Source: Armatimonadetes bacterium UBA1398 (lineage in GTDB: Bacteria; Armatimonadota; Zipacnadia; UBA1398). From it: a DNA stretch of 50,375 nucleotides. Below, piece by piece: positions 33,924 to 43,193 of the stretch. A model generated the notes under the pieces. It had not been told where the DNA came from, ran no database searches, and worked only from the letters and a program-made list of their open reading frames with translations. The DNA lies in assembly GCA_002305165.1 (NCBI GenBank), contig DBQI01000037.1, positions 1-50,375 on the forward strand, in the 5' to 3' direction. The translations under genes were made by a program, and so were the position numbers. The stretch's first letter is position 1, and every line of letters starts with the position of its first letter.

Positions 33924-34996
33924 GCGAGCCGCAGTACGGCGAGCCATACCTGGCGAAGGGCAATGAGGCTATCTGCGAGGGGGCCATCTGGAGTGGCTGC
34001 CGCTTCTTCTTCGGCTACCCCATCACCCCTCAGAACCAGATCCCTGAGTACATGTCTCGGCGTCTGCCGGAGGTGGGCGGCGTCTTCCTCCAGGGGGAAT
34101 CGGAGCTCGCCTCGATCAACATGGTCTATGGGGCTTCCGCCTCCGGCGCGCGCGTCATGACGACGAGTTCGAGTCCGGGGATCTCCCTGATGACCGAGGG
34201 CATCTCCTATCTCCTCGCTTCAGAACTGCCGGCGGTGATCGTCAATGTGACACGAGGCGGCCCGGGACTAGGGAACATCGCGGCGGCGCAGTCGGACTAC
34301 AACCAGGCCACACGGATGGGCCATGGCGATATGCCCATGATCGTACTGGCTCCAGACTCCGTGCAGGAGCTCTATGATCACACTGGCTGGGCCTTCGAGT
34401 TGGCGGATGCCGCTCGGGCCCCCGTCCTGGTTCTTGCCGATGCGATCCTTGGTCAGATGATGGAGCCGATGCGCCCGCGGGTGGATTCCCCTGCACCCGC
34501 CCCAGAGAAGCCGTGGGCGACGAACGGATGTAGGGGTCGGGCGCCCAATGTGATCAACTCGCTTTACAGCGACCCCGAGAACATGGAGTCGGTCAACATG
34601 CGCGTCAGGGCCCGCTACGAGGAGGTATCGAAGCAGTGCCTCCGCTGGGCGGAGCACCAGGCGGAGGATGCGGAGGACCTACTTCTCGTGGCCTTCGGCA
34701 CCTCGGCGCGGGTGTGCGAGAGCGCGGTGGCGCATCTGCGGGCCGGGGGGACCAAGGCGGGTCTGCTCCGCCCCATTACCCTCAGGCCTTTCCCCTCAGC
34801 GCGCCTCGCCGCGTTAGCGGAGTCATGCCGTCGCATCGTGGTCGTCGAGATGAACCTGGGGCAGATGGTCGATGATGTTCGGCTCGCGGTCGAGGGCCGG
34901 TGCCCGGTCGAGTTCGTGGGCCGCACGGGCGGCAACATCCCTTCGGTTGAGGAGATCGTGGAGGCCGTTGCCCCTCAGGCGTCCAGCGCGGAGTAG
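33920..34996 (+). CDS. korA: 2-oxoacid:ferredoxin oxidoreductase alpha subunit
   Basis: A 358-residue alpha subunit of the KorA/VorB type. It has the pyrimidine-binding domain start GNEAICEGAIWSGCRFFFGYPITPQNQIPEYM, then QGESELASINMVYGASASGARVMTTSSSPGISLMTEGISY and RGGPGLGNIAAAQSDY, with a C-terminal transketolase-like domain (LLRPITLRPFPSARLA, VVVEMNLGQMVDDVRLAV). With the beta subunit it forms the TPP site for oxidative decarboxylation of a 2-oxoacid to acyl-CoA. 2-Oxoglutarate and branched-chain 2-oxoacids are both possible and cannot be separated by reading. Confidence 0.93.
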   Translation: MSEPQYGEPYLAKGNEAICEGAIWSGCRFFFGYPITPQNQIPEYMSRRLPEVGGVFLQGESELASINMVYGASASGARVMTTSSSPGISLMTEGISYLLASELPAVIVNVTRGGPGLGNIAAAQSDYNQATRMGHGDMPMIVLAPDSVQELYDHTGWAFELADAARAPVLVLADAILGQMMEPMRPRVDSPAPAPEKPWATNGCRGRAPNVINSLYSDPENMESVNMRVRARYEEVSKQCLRWAEHQAEDAEDLLLVAFGTSARVCESAVAHLRAGGTKAGLLRPITLRPFPSARLAALAESCRRIVVVEMNLGQMVDDVRLAVEGRCPVEFVGRTGGNIPSVEEIVEAVAPQASSAE

Positions 34997-35004
34997 GAGA
35001 ACCC

Positions 35005-35772
35005 ATGGCAGACGCACAAGTTGTCTTCACGCCCCCAGAGTCACTTCATGATACCCTGATGCACTATTGCTCGGGGTGTACTCACGGCACGTTGCACCGT
35101 GTTGTGGCCGAGATCATCGATGAACTCGGCCTCCGTGAGAGCACCGTGGGGATATGCCCCGTGGGCTGCGCCGTATATGCGTACAACTACTTCGCCGTGG
35201 ACATGATCGAGGCGGCCCACGGTCGCGCCCCTGCCGTTGCGACAGGCGTCAAGCGTTCGAGGCCTGACTGCACCGTCTTCACCTACCAGGGCGATGGTGA
35301 CCTCGCGTCGATCGGCATGGGGGAGATCGTGCACGCGGCCGCGCGCAACGAGGCGATCACCGTCGTGTTCGTGAACAACGGCGTGTTCGGCATGACCCAG
35401 GGACAGATGGCCCCCACCACACTGGTGGGCCAGAGAGCCTCGACGGCGCCCTTCGGGCGTCGCCCGGACCATGAGGGCTTCCCGGTCCGGGTGGTGGAGA
35501 TGCTCAACGCCCTGGAGGGGCCGACGTACCTCGCCCGCGCCTCTATGGCCTCCCCGAAGTGGATTCGGGACGCGAAGAGGAAGCTGCGGAAGGCCTTCCT
35601 CGCTCAGACGGAGCACCACGGTTTCGGCCTCGTCGAGGTCCTATCATCCTGCCCGACGTGGTGGGGGAAGACACCCAAGGAAGCGCTGGAGTGGATGGAG
35701 TCGACAACTATGGCCTACTACCCTGTCGAGGAGTTCCGGCCCCTGCCCTCAAGCGAACCGGAGGGAGAGTGA
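35005..35772 (+). CDS. korB: 2-oxoacid:ferredoxin oxidoreductase beta subunit (TPP-binding)
   Basis: A 255-residue beta subunit carrying the thiamine pyrophosphate and Mg2+ site: TYQGDGDLASIGMGEIVHAAARNE followed by VFVNNGVFGMTQGQMAPTT. N-terminal CSGCTHGTLHR and ICPVGCAVYAYNYF supply the cysteines typical of KorB-type subunits. The start is ATG with GGAG 6 bases upstream, 8 bases after korA. It lacks the additional [4Fe-4S] domain of some pyruvate:ferredoxin oxidoreductase versions, since that is encoded by the separate delta subunit here. Confidence 0.94.
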   Translation: MADAQVVFTPPESLHDTLMHYCSGCTHGTLHRVVAEIIDELGLRESTVGICPVGCAVYAYNYFAVDMIEAAHGRAPAVATGVKRSRPDCTVFTYQGDGDLASIGMGEIVHAAARNEAITVVFVNNGVFGMTQGQMAPTTLVGQRASTAPFGRRPDHEGFPVRVVEMLNALEGPTYLARASMASPKWIRDAKRKLRKAFLAQTEHHGFGLVEVLSSCPTWWGKTPKEALEWMESTTMAYYPVEEFRPLPSSEPEGE

Positions 35773-35778
35773 TCAGCA

Positions 35779-36342
35779 ATGCACCTGGAGATCGTCATCG
35801 GCGGTATCGGTGGGCAGGGCGCACTCACGGCGGGCCAACTGCTAGCCGTGGCAGGCATGAAGAACGGCAAGTGGGTGACCAACACGCCGGTCTACAGCCC
35901 TGAGGTCCGGGGAGGCAGCAGCAACGCGCTGGTGGTGATTTCCGACCAGCCAGTGGGATCCATGATGGTGAGTCGGGCCGATGCGGCCATATTCCTCGCC
36001 CACCAATCAGTGGGGCGGCTGCTGCCGTCGCTCAAGCCCGGTGCGAGGGTGGTCTATAACAGCACGCTGGTGCAAGCGGATAGCCGCCGGCTCCACGACG
36101 TTGAGCATGTGTCGCTACCGTGCACGGATCTTGCGACCGAGGTCGGAGACGTGCGGGCCGCCAACATGGTGGCACTTGGTGCACTCACGGCACTGGAACC
36201 GGATCTCCCGCTCGATTGGCTTTGTGCAGCCCTGCCGGAGATGCTCGGAGCAAGCAAGGCGCGGTTTGTCGACCTCAATCGCCGGGCGCTAGAGAAGGGC
36301 GCCGAGGAGGCACGCGGGATCTTAGCGCGAGCCACCAACTGA
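35779..36342 (+). CDS. korC: 2-oxoacid:ferredoxin oxidoreductase gamma subunit
   Basis: A 187-residue gamma subunit with the family start IGGIGGQGALTAGQLLAVAGMKNGKWVTNTPVYSPEVRGGSSNALVVISDQPVGS. It completes the delta-alpha-beta-gamma set, so the enzyme is a four-subunit, coenzyme A-dependent oxidoreductase in the cytoplasm. ATG 35779 has GGAG upstream and lies 6 bases after korB. The gene ends 8 bases from the convergent sugar-permease gene; no terminator hairpin is seen between them. Confidence 0.93.
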   Translation: MHLEIVIGGIGGQGALTAGQLLAVAGMKNGKWVTNTPVYSPEVRGGSSNALVVISDQPVGSMMVSRADAAIFLAHQSVGRLLPSLKPGARVVYNSTLVQADSRRLHDVEHVSLPCTDLATEVGDVRAANMVALGALTALEPDLPLDWLCAALPEMLGASKARFVDLNRRALEKGAEEARGILARATN

Positions 36343-36350
36343 GCCCCACC

Positions 36351-37211
36351 CTACCCTTTCAGAGCGCCCAGAGTGATGCCCTTGGTGAGGTGTTTCTGGA
36401 GCAGGCTGTAGGCGAGCAGAGCCGGCAGCATGGCCATCACGAGGCCGGCGAAGGCCATGCCCCAGTCGGTCCGGTACTGGCTCACGATGGCTATGTTAGC
36501 TAGCCCCAGGGGCAGCGTCCGGAAGCGCGTCGCGCCCTCCCCCGACAGGAATATGAAGGCCATGAAGAACTCGTTCCAGGTGCCGAGGAACGAGAAGATG
36601 GCGACGGTGACAAGCCCCGGTTTCGCGAGGGGCCGCATGATGTGCCAGAAAGCCTGGAGTTCGTTGGCGCCGTCGATGACGGCCGATTCGTGGAGGCTGG
36701 CCGGGAGCGAGCGGAAGAAGCCGGTGAGCACGAACACCGCGAAGGGCAGCCCTGAGGCGACATAGGCGAGCAGCAAGCCGTGAAGCGTCCCCAGCAGCCC
36801 CATCGACTTCATCTGGAAGAACAGGGGTACGATGGCCATCTGCACCGGTAACATGAGCCCCGCCAGGAAGTAGAAGAGCAGTGGCTTGGCGCCGGGGAAG
36901 GAAAACCTCGCCAGGGCGTAGGCCGCCATCGACGAGAGCAGCAACACAAGTAACAGCGTAACCGCCGTAACCAACACACTGTTCCCGAAGTACTCCCCGA
37001 ACTTCGCCACGACCCAAGCATTGCGGTAGTTCACCCAGCGCAGATCGGCGAAGTCCGGCAGTTGGAATGGGTTCGCGAAGATGGCGTCGTCACGCTTGAG
37101 GGATGTGTAGAGCATCCAGATCATGGGATAGACGACGACCACACCGTAGCCCAGGAGGATGGCGTAGATCCCCACGACAGAGGCGATCCCCAGGCAGCCC
37201 AGGCGCTTCAT
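36351..37211 (-). CDS. Carbohydrate ABC transporter permease (MalG family)
   Basis: A 286-residue inner-membrane permease with six predicted helices. The EAA loop for contact with the ATPase is visible as GANELQAFWHIMRPLAKPGLVTVAIFSF followed by LGTWNEFFMA, typical of the MalG/UgpE/LacG group. Its ATG overlaps the stop of the upstream binding-protein/permease fusion (TGATG), so the two are translated together. The substrate is probably a sugar or glycerol-phosphate-like compound; the sequence does not show which. No MalK-type ATPase is encoded in the window, so the transporter must share one encoded elsewhere. Confidence 0.92.
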   Translation of the reverse strand: MKRLGCLGIASVVGIYAILLGYGVVVVYPMIWMLYTSLKRDDAIFANPFQLPDFADLRWVNYRNAWVVAKFGEYFGNSVLVTAVTLLLVLLLSSMAAYALARFSFPGAKPLLFYFLAGLMLPVQMAIVPLFFQMKSMGLLGTLHGLLLAYVASGLPFAVFVLTGFFRSLPASLHESAVIDGANELQAFWHIMRPLAKPGLVTVAIFSFLGTWNEFFMAFIFLSGEGATRFRTLPLGLANIAIVSQYRTDWGMAFAGLVMAMLPALLAYSLLQKHLTKGITLGALKG

Positions 37212-39565
37212 CAGTACTCCACCCTCTCCCGCTGCATCATCCGTAGGGTAGCGATGGAGCCGAAGAAGACGATGAGGAAGAGGATCACCGCGATGGCGGT
37301 TGCCTGCCCCACTTTGAACTCGCTGAACATCGAGGTGACCATGTAGGTGCCGATGACGTGGTTCTCGCTGATCGGTTGCTGGTTCGTGAGGAGCCAGATG
37401 ACCTCGAAAGCCTTCATGCCACCGATAACCATGAAGACGATGGCGATGGCCAGGACATCCCAGATCAGGGGCAAGGTGATGGTCCAGAACTGCCTCCAGG
37501 CGGATGCTCCATCAAGGTCAGCGGCCTCGTAGAGGCTGGTGGGGACGCTCTCCATAGCCGCGAGGAAGAGGATCAGATTGAACCCGCAGGCGCTCCAGAT
37601 GGACATGGGCACGAGCGCCCAGTAGAGATGGTCGGGCGAGAGCCACGCGAAGCCGGACCAATGCTCGACCATGCCGGCGCCCCACGACTCCAGAGCCGCT
37701 AGAGGCAGGACGTGCTTGTGGAGCCATAGCAGGCCGTTGCCAATCCCTACCAGCGCTCCGTTTACGAGGCCGCCATTGGCGTTGTAGGCATAACCCCAGA
37801 TCAGGGTCGCCGCTACCACCCCGAGGATGTTCGGGAAGAAGAACACGATGCGGAAAGCGCCGGAGCCGGGAAGACGGCGACTGAGGCAAGCCGCCAGAAA
37901 CAGGGACAGGGGCAGAACGAACACCGGCACTACGAGCATGATGAACAGGTTGTTGCGCAGGGCAATCCAGAACACGTCACTCTCGAAGAGCAGCCGCTTG
38001 AAATGGACCAGCCCAAACCACTTCATGTCGGTGAGGCCGTCCCACTGGTACAGCGACCATCGGAAGGACTTCAGGCAGGGGACGACCACGAAGGCGGTGT
38101 ACAGAGCTACCGACGGGCCCAGGAAGAGCAGAAGGGACGGCCACCGCATACGGAGGCTTGACTCCTTCTCTCTGCGCGCCACCCGCTCGAACCGGATTCG
38201 CCGCCATCCTATGACGAGAGAGTACCCCACGGCGCCGACGATGAGGGCGATCAGGATCACGGGTTCCCGCCAGTGCTGGATGGTCACCTTGGTCGGGTCC
38301 GCGGCGCGCTCTACCACGATGCGTGCGTCGCGCTCGAGGGCGGCGGCGACCTCCTCGGGGGACGCTTTCTCGAGGAACAGGTCAGCGCGCCGGTCGGTCA
38401 GGTACTGCTCGAACTCCGGGTACCCCTCACCGGGTGGCCTACCGTACACCGTTGTGGTCGTGTTCAGAATGTCGAGCAGGTCGTCCATGTCGGGAGTGAG
38501 GTGGCCCTCGTTGGCCCCCTGAATCGCGACCGGAAAGTCCCGCATCTGAGCGAAGAGCCCGCCCATCTCACGGGACGTCATGAACCGGTAGAAGTCGACA
38601 GCCACCTCTGGGTGGGCGGAGCCGGAGAAGACGAAGTAGTAATTGGTGCCCACGGGGATCGCCGTCTGGTCGGCCTTGCCTGTGGGGATGTAGGGGATGC
38701 GGAAGCAGCCGAGGCGGAAGCCTTCCGGTATCTTGCCGATCATCTCGCTCTTGAGCCAGGTTCCGCAGGGGATCATAGCCGCGTGCCCTAGGAAGAACTC
38801 CCTCTGGGATTCGGTGTGCGTCATCCCCATGGCGCCCTTCTGGAAGTACCGCTTGCAGCGGAGGGCGATGTCCAGGGACTCCACCATCTCGGGGTTGTCG
38901 AAGCTACCCTCAGCCAGATGCTCCTTCTGCTGCCAGTACCGCTCCGGGCCCGCCAGATGGTAGTAGGCCGCGTCGATGAAGGGTTGGGCGTAACTCAGGT
39001 AACGACCCTGGAAGGTCATGGGCGGGATGCCCTCAGCCTGGACCTGATCGCAGAGGGCGAAGAACTCGTCCCAGGTCTCCGGGGTTTCCCAGCCGTGCTC
39101 CTCGAACATGGTCTTGTTGTACCAAATGACGAACACGGAGTAGAAGAAGGGCATGCCGTAGGTCTTGCCGTCCTGTTCGAAGACGTCCAGAACACCCGGC
39201 ATGAAGGAGTCGCGCCAAGTGGAGTCACCCTCCCAGTTGGGTCCCTCGAGGTAGGGGTCGAGGGCGAGGATGTCTCCGTTGGCGATCAAGGGCCAATAGT
39301 TGATCGCGGCGTTGCTGGCCTCCGGGAAGGTGCCCTCCAAGCAGCGGATCCGAACCTTGTCCGCAATACGTGGGTCACCGTAGAGGTTGACGGTGACGTT
39401 GGGTCGGTGCCGCTGGTAGCGCTCCGCGCACTCGATGAAGAAGTCCAGCCCCTCGCCGCCCTCGAAGACCGGCACCTCGATGGTCACATTGCCCGCCTGA
39501 GCTACCACGGCATCGAGGTCGACCGGCGCCGCGAACAGCGGAACGAGCACGAACCAAAGTGGCAC
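37211..39565 (-). CDS. Sugar-binding protein fused to MalF-type ABC permease
   Basis: A 784-residue fusion. After a signal-like segment (PLWFVLVPLFAAP) comes a family 1 extracellular solute-binding protein of about 400 residues (YGMPFFYSVFVIWYNKTMFEEHGWETPETWDEF; MIPCGTWLKSEMIG; GTNYYFVFSGSAHPEVAVDFYRFM). An extra transmembrane helix follows (VILIALIVGAVGYSLVIGW, about residues 432-452), then a basic cytoplasmic linker and a six-helix MalF-type permease with the EAA loop YEAADLDGASAWRQFWTITLPL. The extra helix brings the chain back to the cytoplasm before the permease, so the topology is consistent and the fusion looks functional. GTG 39565 has GAGGGGGAG about 6 bases upstream; the frame opens at GTG 39613. 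Confidence 0.9.
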   Translation of the reverse strand: MPLWFVLVPLFAAPVDLDAVVAQAGNVTIEVPVFEGGEGLDFFIECAERYQRHRPNVTVNLYGDPRIADKVRIRCLEGTFPEASNAAINYWPLIANGDILALDPYLEGPNWEGDSTWRDSFMPGVLDVFEQDGKTYGMPFFYSVFVIWYNKTMFEEHGWETPETWDEFFALCDQVQAEGIPPMTFQGRYLSYAQPFIDAAYYHLAGPERYWQQKEHLAEGSFDNPEMVESLDIALRCKRYFQKGAMGMTHTESQREFFLGHAAMIPCGTWLKSEMIGKIPEGFRLGCFRIPYIPTGKADQTAIPVGTNYYFVFSGSAHPEVAVDFYRFMTSREMGGLFAQMRDFPVAIQGANEGHLTPDMDDLLDILNTTTTVYGRPPGEGYPEFEQYLTDRRADLFLEKASPEEVAAALERDARIVVERAADPTKVTIQHWREPVILIALIVGAVGYSLVIGWRRIRFERVARREKESSLRMRWPSLLLFLGPSVALYTAFVVVPCLKSFRWSLYQWDGLTDMKWFGLVHFKRLLFESDVFWIALRNNLFIMLVVPVFVLPLSLFLAACLSRRLPGSGAFRIVFFFPNILGVVAATLIWGYAYNANGGLVNGALVGIGNGLLWLHKHVLPLAALESWGAGMVEHWSGFAWLSPDHLYWALVPMSIWSACGFNLILFLAAMESVPTSLYEAADLDGASAWRQFWTITLPLIWDVLAIAIVFMVIGGMKAFEVIWLLTNQQPISENHVIGTYMVTSMFSEFKVGQATAIAVILFLIVFFGSIATLRMMQRERVEY

Positions 39566-39684
39566 AGGAACTCCCCCTCGGAACGGTACGACGGCGCGAG
39601 GAGCGCCGTGCACGGTGTCCGCCGAATGGGCGTGGACCGCGGAGGATGACTTCCCGAGAAAGGTCCCCGAGCCCTTCTACGGCC

Positions 39685-41232
39685 TCATCCGATCCCGGCG
39701 TGGGATTGGAACTTGGAGGGGAGCCTCACCGTGAACGTGGAGCCCTCGTTGAGGACGCTCTCAACCTCTACGCGACCGTTGTAGAAGTCGACGATGCGAC
39801 GCACGATGTTCAGGCCCAGGCCGGTGCCGGTGGTGAGTTGGTTTTCTGACCGCTTCTCCCGAAAGAACTCGCTGAACAGCTGGGCTTGGCCCTTCTCCGA
39901 GATGCCGATACCGGTGTCCTTGACCGAGATCTTCACGAAGGGGCCGTCCGGGGTGGCTGAGATGCTCACGGAGCCGCCCTCTCGGTTGTACTTGATGGCG
40001 TTGCTCACCAGGTTGGTCAGGAGGCGGATGAGTTCCTCGCGATCGGCCTCTACAGTTGGCAGGTCGTCCGCGACCCACCCATCGAGGGTGACGCCCTTGG
40101 CCTCGGCAAGCGGGGTCATAAGCGAGACGACCTCTTCGGCAACCTCGCCAATGCTGCGGGGCAGGATCTCGCGCTGGACCCGCCCGGACTCCATGCGCGC
40201 CATGTCGAGCAGGTCGTTGACGAGGTTGACGAGGCCCTTCACCCGCTCGCGGCAGCGCCCCATTATCTGTTCCTTCTCGGCCGGGTCCTGGACCATGTCT
40301 CGCATGAGGATGGAAAGGTAGCCGTCGATGGCGGCCAGCGGCGAGCGGAGCTCATGGGCGACCATGTTGACGAACTGGGCCTTCAACTCCTCGACATGCT
40401 TCATCTCGCTGATGTCTCGAAGCACGGTGACAGTGCCCAGCACCTTGCCCGACCGCTCGTCGACCACGGGCGCGCAGTTGGCCAAAACCCAGCCGCCTTC
40501 GTCCAGGTGGGTAAGCTGTATCTCTCGCGAGACACGCTTGCGCGTCTCATTGACCTCCCGGATCGTCTCGAAGAGCTCTGCAGGCTCGACCACCTCTCCC
40601 AGCTTGCGGATCTCTCCCGACTTGCGAATGTGGGGCAGGACCCTCAGAGCACGCGGATTATGGAGGACCAGTACCTGCTCCGCGTTGCAGACGAGGACCG
40701 CGTCCCCCATGCAGTCGATGATCGTCTTCAGCCGGCTCTGCTCGGTTGCCAGCTGGAGCAGCCTGCTCTCGCGGTCGGCGGCGAGCCGGTTTCGCTCGCG
40801 GATCAGGCGGGAGCGCTCAAGCGCGCGGTTCACTACGCGAAGCAGCTCGGCGGGAGAGAAGGGCTTCGTGAGGAAGTCGAAGGCGTCGCGCTTCGTGGCC
40901 TCCACGGCGGTCTCGAGCGTCGCGTAGGCGGTGATGACGATACACACCATCTGGGGCGCGAGCTTCTTCGCCAGGGGCAGGAACTCGAGGCCCCCCATGC
41001 CCGGCATACGGAGGTCGACGAGCGCGACGTCGACGTCCCCCTGCTCCCTCAGCGCCTTCAACCCGGCCTCGGCGGTCTCGGCAAGCATCACCTCGTGGCC
41101 CTCGGCCCTCAGGATTCGGCGGCAACCCTTGCGAATGCCGACTTCGTCATCGACGACGAGGATCCGATGGGGACCCGTTTCGAGTCCCTCGAGTGGCGCG
41201 CCCGGAGCCGAAGCCGTTATCTCAAGCGACAT
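39685..41232 (-). CDS. Receiver-PAS-histidine kinase hybrid protein
   Basis: A 515-residue soluble signalling protein. An N-terminal receiver domain (residues 23-138; acidic pair Asp28-Asp29, phospho-acceptor Asp73, Lys123) is followed by a short coiled coil and a PAS domain (about 165-280). Next come HisKA with His293 in MVAHELRSPLAAIDGYL and a HATPase domain with N-box NLVSNAIKYN and G-boxes DTGIGIS and TGTGLGLNIV. It has no membrane segment. The receiver-first order suggests it takes a phosphoryl group from another kinase and relays it onward. ATG 41232 has GGAGG 6 bases upstream, 30 bases after hydB, so it belongs to the hydrogenase operon. Confidence 0.93.
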   Translation of the reverse strand: MSLEITASAPGAPLEGLETGPHRILVVDDEVGIRKGCRRILRAEGHEVMLAETAEAGLKALREQGDVDVALVDLRMPGMGGLEFLPLAKKLAPQMVCIVITAYATLETAVEATKRDAFDFLTKPFSPAELLRVVNRALERSRLIRERNRLAADRESRLLQLATEQSRLKTIIDCMGDAVLVCNAEQVLVLHNPRALRVLPHIRKSGEIRKLGEVVEPAELFETIREVNETRKRVSREIQLTHLDEGGWVLANCAPVVDERSGKVLGTVTVLRDISEMKHVEELKAQFVNMVAHELRSPLAAIDGYLSILMRDMVQDPAEKEQIMGRCRERVKGLVNLVNDLLDMARMESGRVQREILPRSIGEVAEEVVSLMTPLAEAKGVTLDGWVADDLPTVEADREELIRLLTNLVSNAIKYNREGGSVSISATPDGPFVKISVKDTGIGISEKGQAQLFSEFFREKRSENQLTTGTGLGLNIVRRIVDFYNGRVEVESVLNEGSTFTVRLPSKFQSHAGIG

Positions 41233-41262
41233 GCCGAGCCTCCAGCCGGCTAGCGTGAGTGC

Positions 41263-43170
41263 TTACTGACGCACGATGGCATCGACGGGGCACCTCTCGT
41301 AACAGGCCCCGCAGCGCACACAGGCGTCGTCCCCGATGACATGGGGCTGGCGCGCTTCGCCTGAGATGCAGTGGACGGGGCAGACTCTCTTGCAGAGCCC
41401 GCATCCGATGCACTTGTCCTCAACGATGAAGTAATGGACCAGAGCCTCGCAGACTGCCGTGGGACACCGCTTCTCCTGGATATGGGCCTCGTACTCGTCG
41501 GGGAACTGGCGCAGGGTGGACAGCACCGGATTCGGCGCGGTCTGGCCGAGCCCGCAGAGGGCTGCGCGCTGGGCGACAGCGCCGAGACGGCGGAGACGCT
41601 CGAGGTCGAGGGCTTCGCCACTGCCGGCAGTGATCCGCTGCAACACCTCGAGCATGCGCTTGGTGCCCTCGCGGCAGGGCGTGCACTTCCCGCAACTCTC
41701 GTCCTGGGTGAAGGTCAGGAAGAACTTGGCGATGTCCACCATGCAGACCGTGTCGTCCATGACGATCAGGCCGCCCGACCCCATGATCGCGCCCGCTGCC
41801 TGGAGCGACTCATAGTCGGTAGGTGTGTCGAGATACTGGGAAGGTAGGCACCCGCCGGACGGTCCACCGATCTGGGCCGCCTTGAAGCCCCGGCCACCCG
41901 GGATGCCTCCTCCGATGTCGAAGACGACCTCGCGCAGGGTCGCGCCCATGGGTACTTCGATGAGCCCCGTGTTGACCACGTTACCCGCCAGGGCGAAGAC
42001 CTTGGTGCCTTTCGACTTCTCCGTGCCGATGGAGGAGTACCAGTCGGCGCCAAGGAGGATGATGGCAGGCACATTGGCCAGGGTCTCCACGTTGTTGATG
42101 TTCGTCGGCTTCCCCCAGAGTCCCGAGGTAGCGGGGAAGGGAGGCCTCGGCCGAGGCATGCCGCGCTTGCCCTCGATGGAGGCCATCAGGGCCGTCTCCT
42201 CGCCGCAGACGAAGGCGCCGGCGCCGAGACGTATCTCCAGATGGAAGCAGTGGTCAGTGCCGAGGATGTTGTCTCCGAGCAGTCCGCGCTCCTCGGCCTG
42301 CTGAATGGCAAGCTTGAGCCGCTGAACCGCGAGCGGGTACTCGGCCCGAACGTACACGAAACCGCGCTTGGCCCCGATGGCGTAGGCGCAGATCGCCAAG
42401 GCCTCGACGACGCTGTGGGGATCGCCCTCGAGGGTGCTTCTGTCCATGAACGCGCCCGGATCGCCCTCATCGGCGTTGCACACGACGTACTTGGTCTCGC
42501 CCGGCGCATTGTGGGTGAACTGCCACTTGAGGCCAGTGGGGAAGCCGGCCCCGCCGCGACCGCGCAGACCGGCAGCCTTGATGATATCGATGACCTCCTG
42601 GGGTGAGAGTTCCCCGAGGCACTTGGCCAAGGCGGCGTAACCGCCGACGGTAAGGTAGTCGTCGATGTTCTCAGGGTCGACCCGCCCTACGTTGCGGAGG
42701 CAGATCCGTGTCTGTCGGCTGAAGTAGTCAAGCCGTCGCCAGTCACGCGTGAATCGGTCAATGACCTCGCTGTCCTGGGCCCCGGTCGCAGCGCCCTTGG
42801 CAGGGGTACCTAGGCCCTCGATGGCCTCGATCTGCCACTCGGGAATGGGCTGGCCACCCATCACGTCACGCCTGATGATCTCGGCGGCACGGCCGGCATC
42901 GACATTGACGTACAGCCTGGGCGGCTCGCCTGGCTTCCGAACCTCCATGAGCGGCTCGACGCTGCAGCAGCCGACGCAGCCGACTTGGCCTAGGGTCACG
43001 CCGTCGTTGCCGTTCAGCGCCGCCTTCGCGGCATCCATCGCGTCGCGAGCTCCGGCTGCGAGGGCGCAGGTGGCAATCCCAACCAGGACCTGTGGCTTCT
43101 CCACCTCCCCGGCAACAGACGGTGATGCTTGGCTCACGAGCTTCTCTAGGGTCTGGGTCGCGCTAGACAT
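41263..43170 (-). CDS. hydB: [FeFe] hydrogenase beta subunit (NuoF-like, NAD(H)/FMN)
   Basis: About 635 residues. An N-terminal thioredoxin-like [2Fe-2S] domain (ATCALAAGA, then GCVGCCSVEPLMEV) is followed by the NuoF core, with FMN/NADH sites GLRGRGGAGFPTGLKW and NADEGDPGAFMDR. An SLBB segment and the NuoF [4Fe-4S] site CGKCTPCREGTKRM follow, and then two extra C-terminal [4Fe-4S] motifs (CIGCGLCKRVCP and CVRCGACYERCP). This layout is that of HydB/HndC from electron-bifurcating hydrogenases, where FMN couples NADH and ferredoxin. ATG 43170 has GGAG 9 bases upstream; the frame runs to 43197. It is separated from hydA and hydC by a kinase and a response regulator. Confidence 0.94.
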   Translation of the reverse strand: MSSATQTLEKLVSQASPSVAGEVEKPQVLVGIATCALAAGARDAMDAAKAALNGNDGVTLGQVGCVGCCSVEPLMEVRKPGEPPRLYVNVDAGRAAEIIRRDVMGGQPIPEWQIEAIEGLGTPAKGAATGAQDSEVIDRFTRDWRRLDYFSRQTRICLRNVGRVDPENIDDYLTVGGYAALAKCLGELSPQEVIDIIKAAGLRGRGGAGFPTGLKWQFTHNAPGETKYVVCNADEGDPGAFMDRSTLEGDPHSVVEALAICAYAIGAKRGFVYVRAEYPLAVQRLKLAIQQAEERGLLGDNILGTDHCFHLEIRLGAGAFVCGEETALMASIEGKRGMPRPRPPFPATSGLWGKPTNINNVETLANVPAIILLGADWYSSIGTEKSKGTKVFALAGNVVNTGLIEVPMGATLREVVFDIGGGIPGGRGFKAAQIGGPSGGCLPSQYLDTPTDYESLQAAGAIMGSGGLIVMDDTVCMVDIAKFFLTFTQDESCGKCTPCREGTKRMLEVLQRITAGSGEALDLERLRRLGAVAQRAALCGLGQTAPNPVLSTLRQFPDEYEAHIQEKRCPTAVCEALVHYFIVEDKCIGCGLCKRVCPVHCISGEARQPHVIGDDACVRCGACYERCPVDAIVRQ

Positions 43171-43193
43171 GCGCCGCTCCGTTCTCTCCTGGG

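Noticed and set aside
39566..39613. Start of the binding-protein/permease fusion at GTG 39613
   Set aside because: No ribosome-binding site precedes it, whereas GTG 39565 has GAGGGGGAG at good spacing and begins directly at the signal segment.
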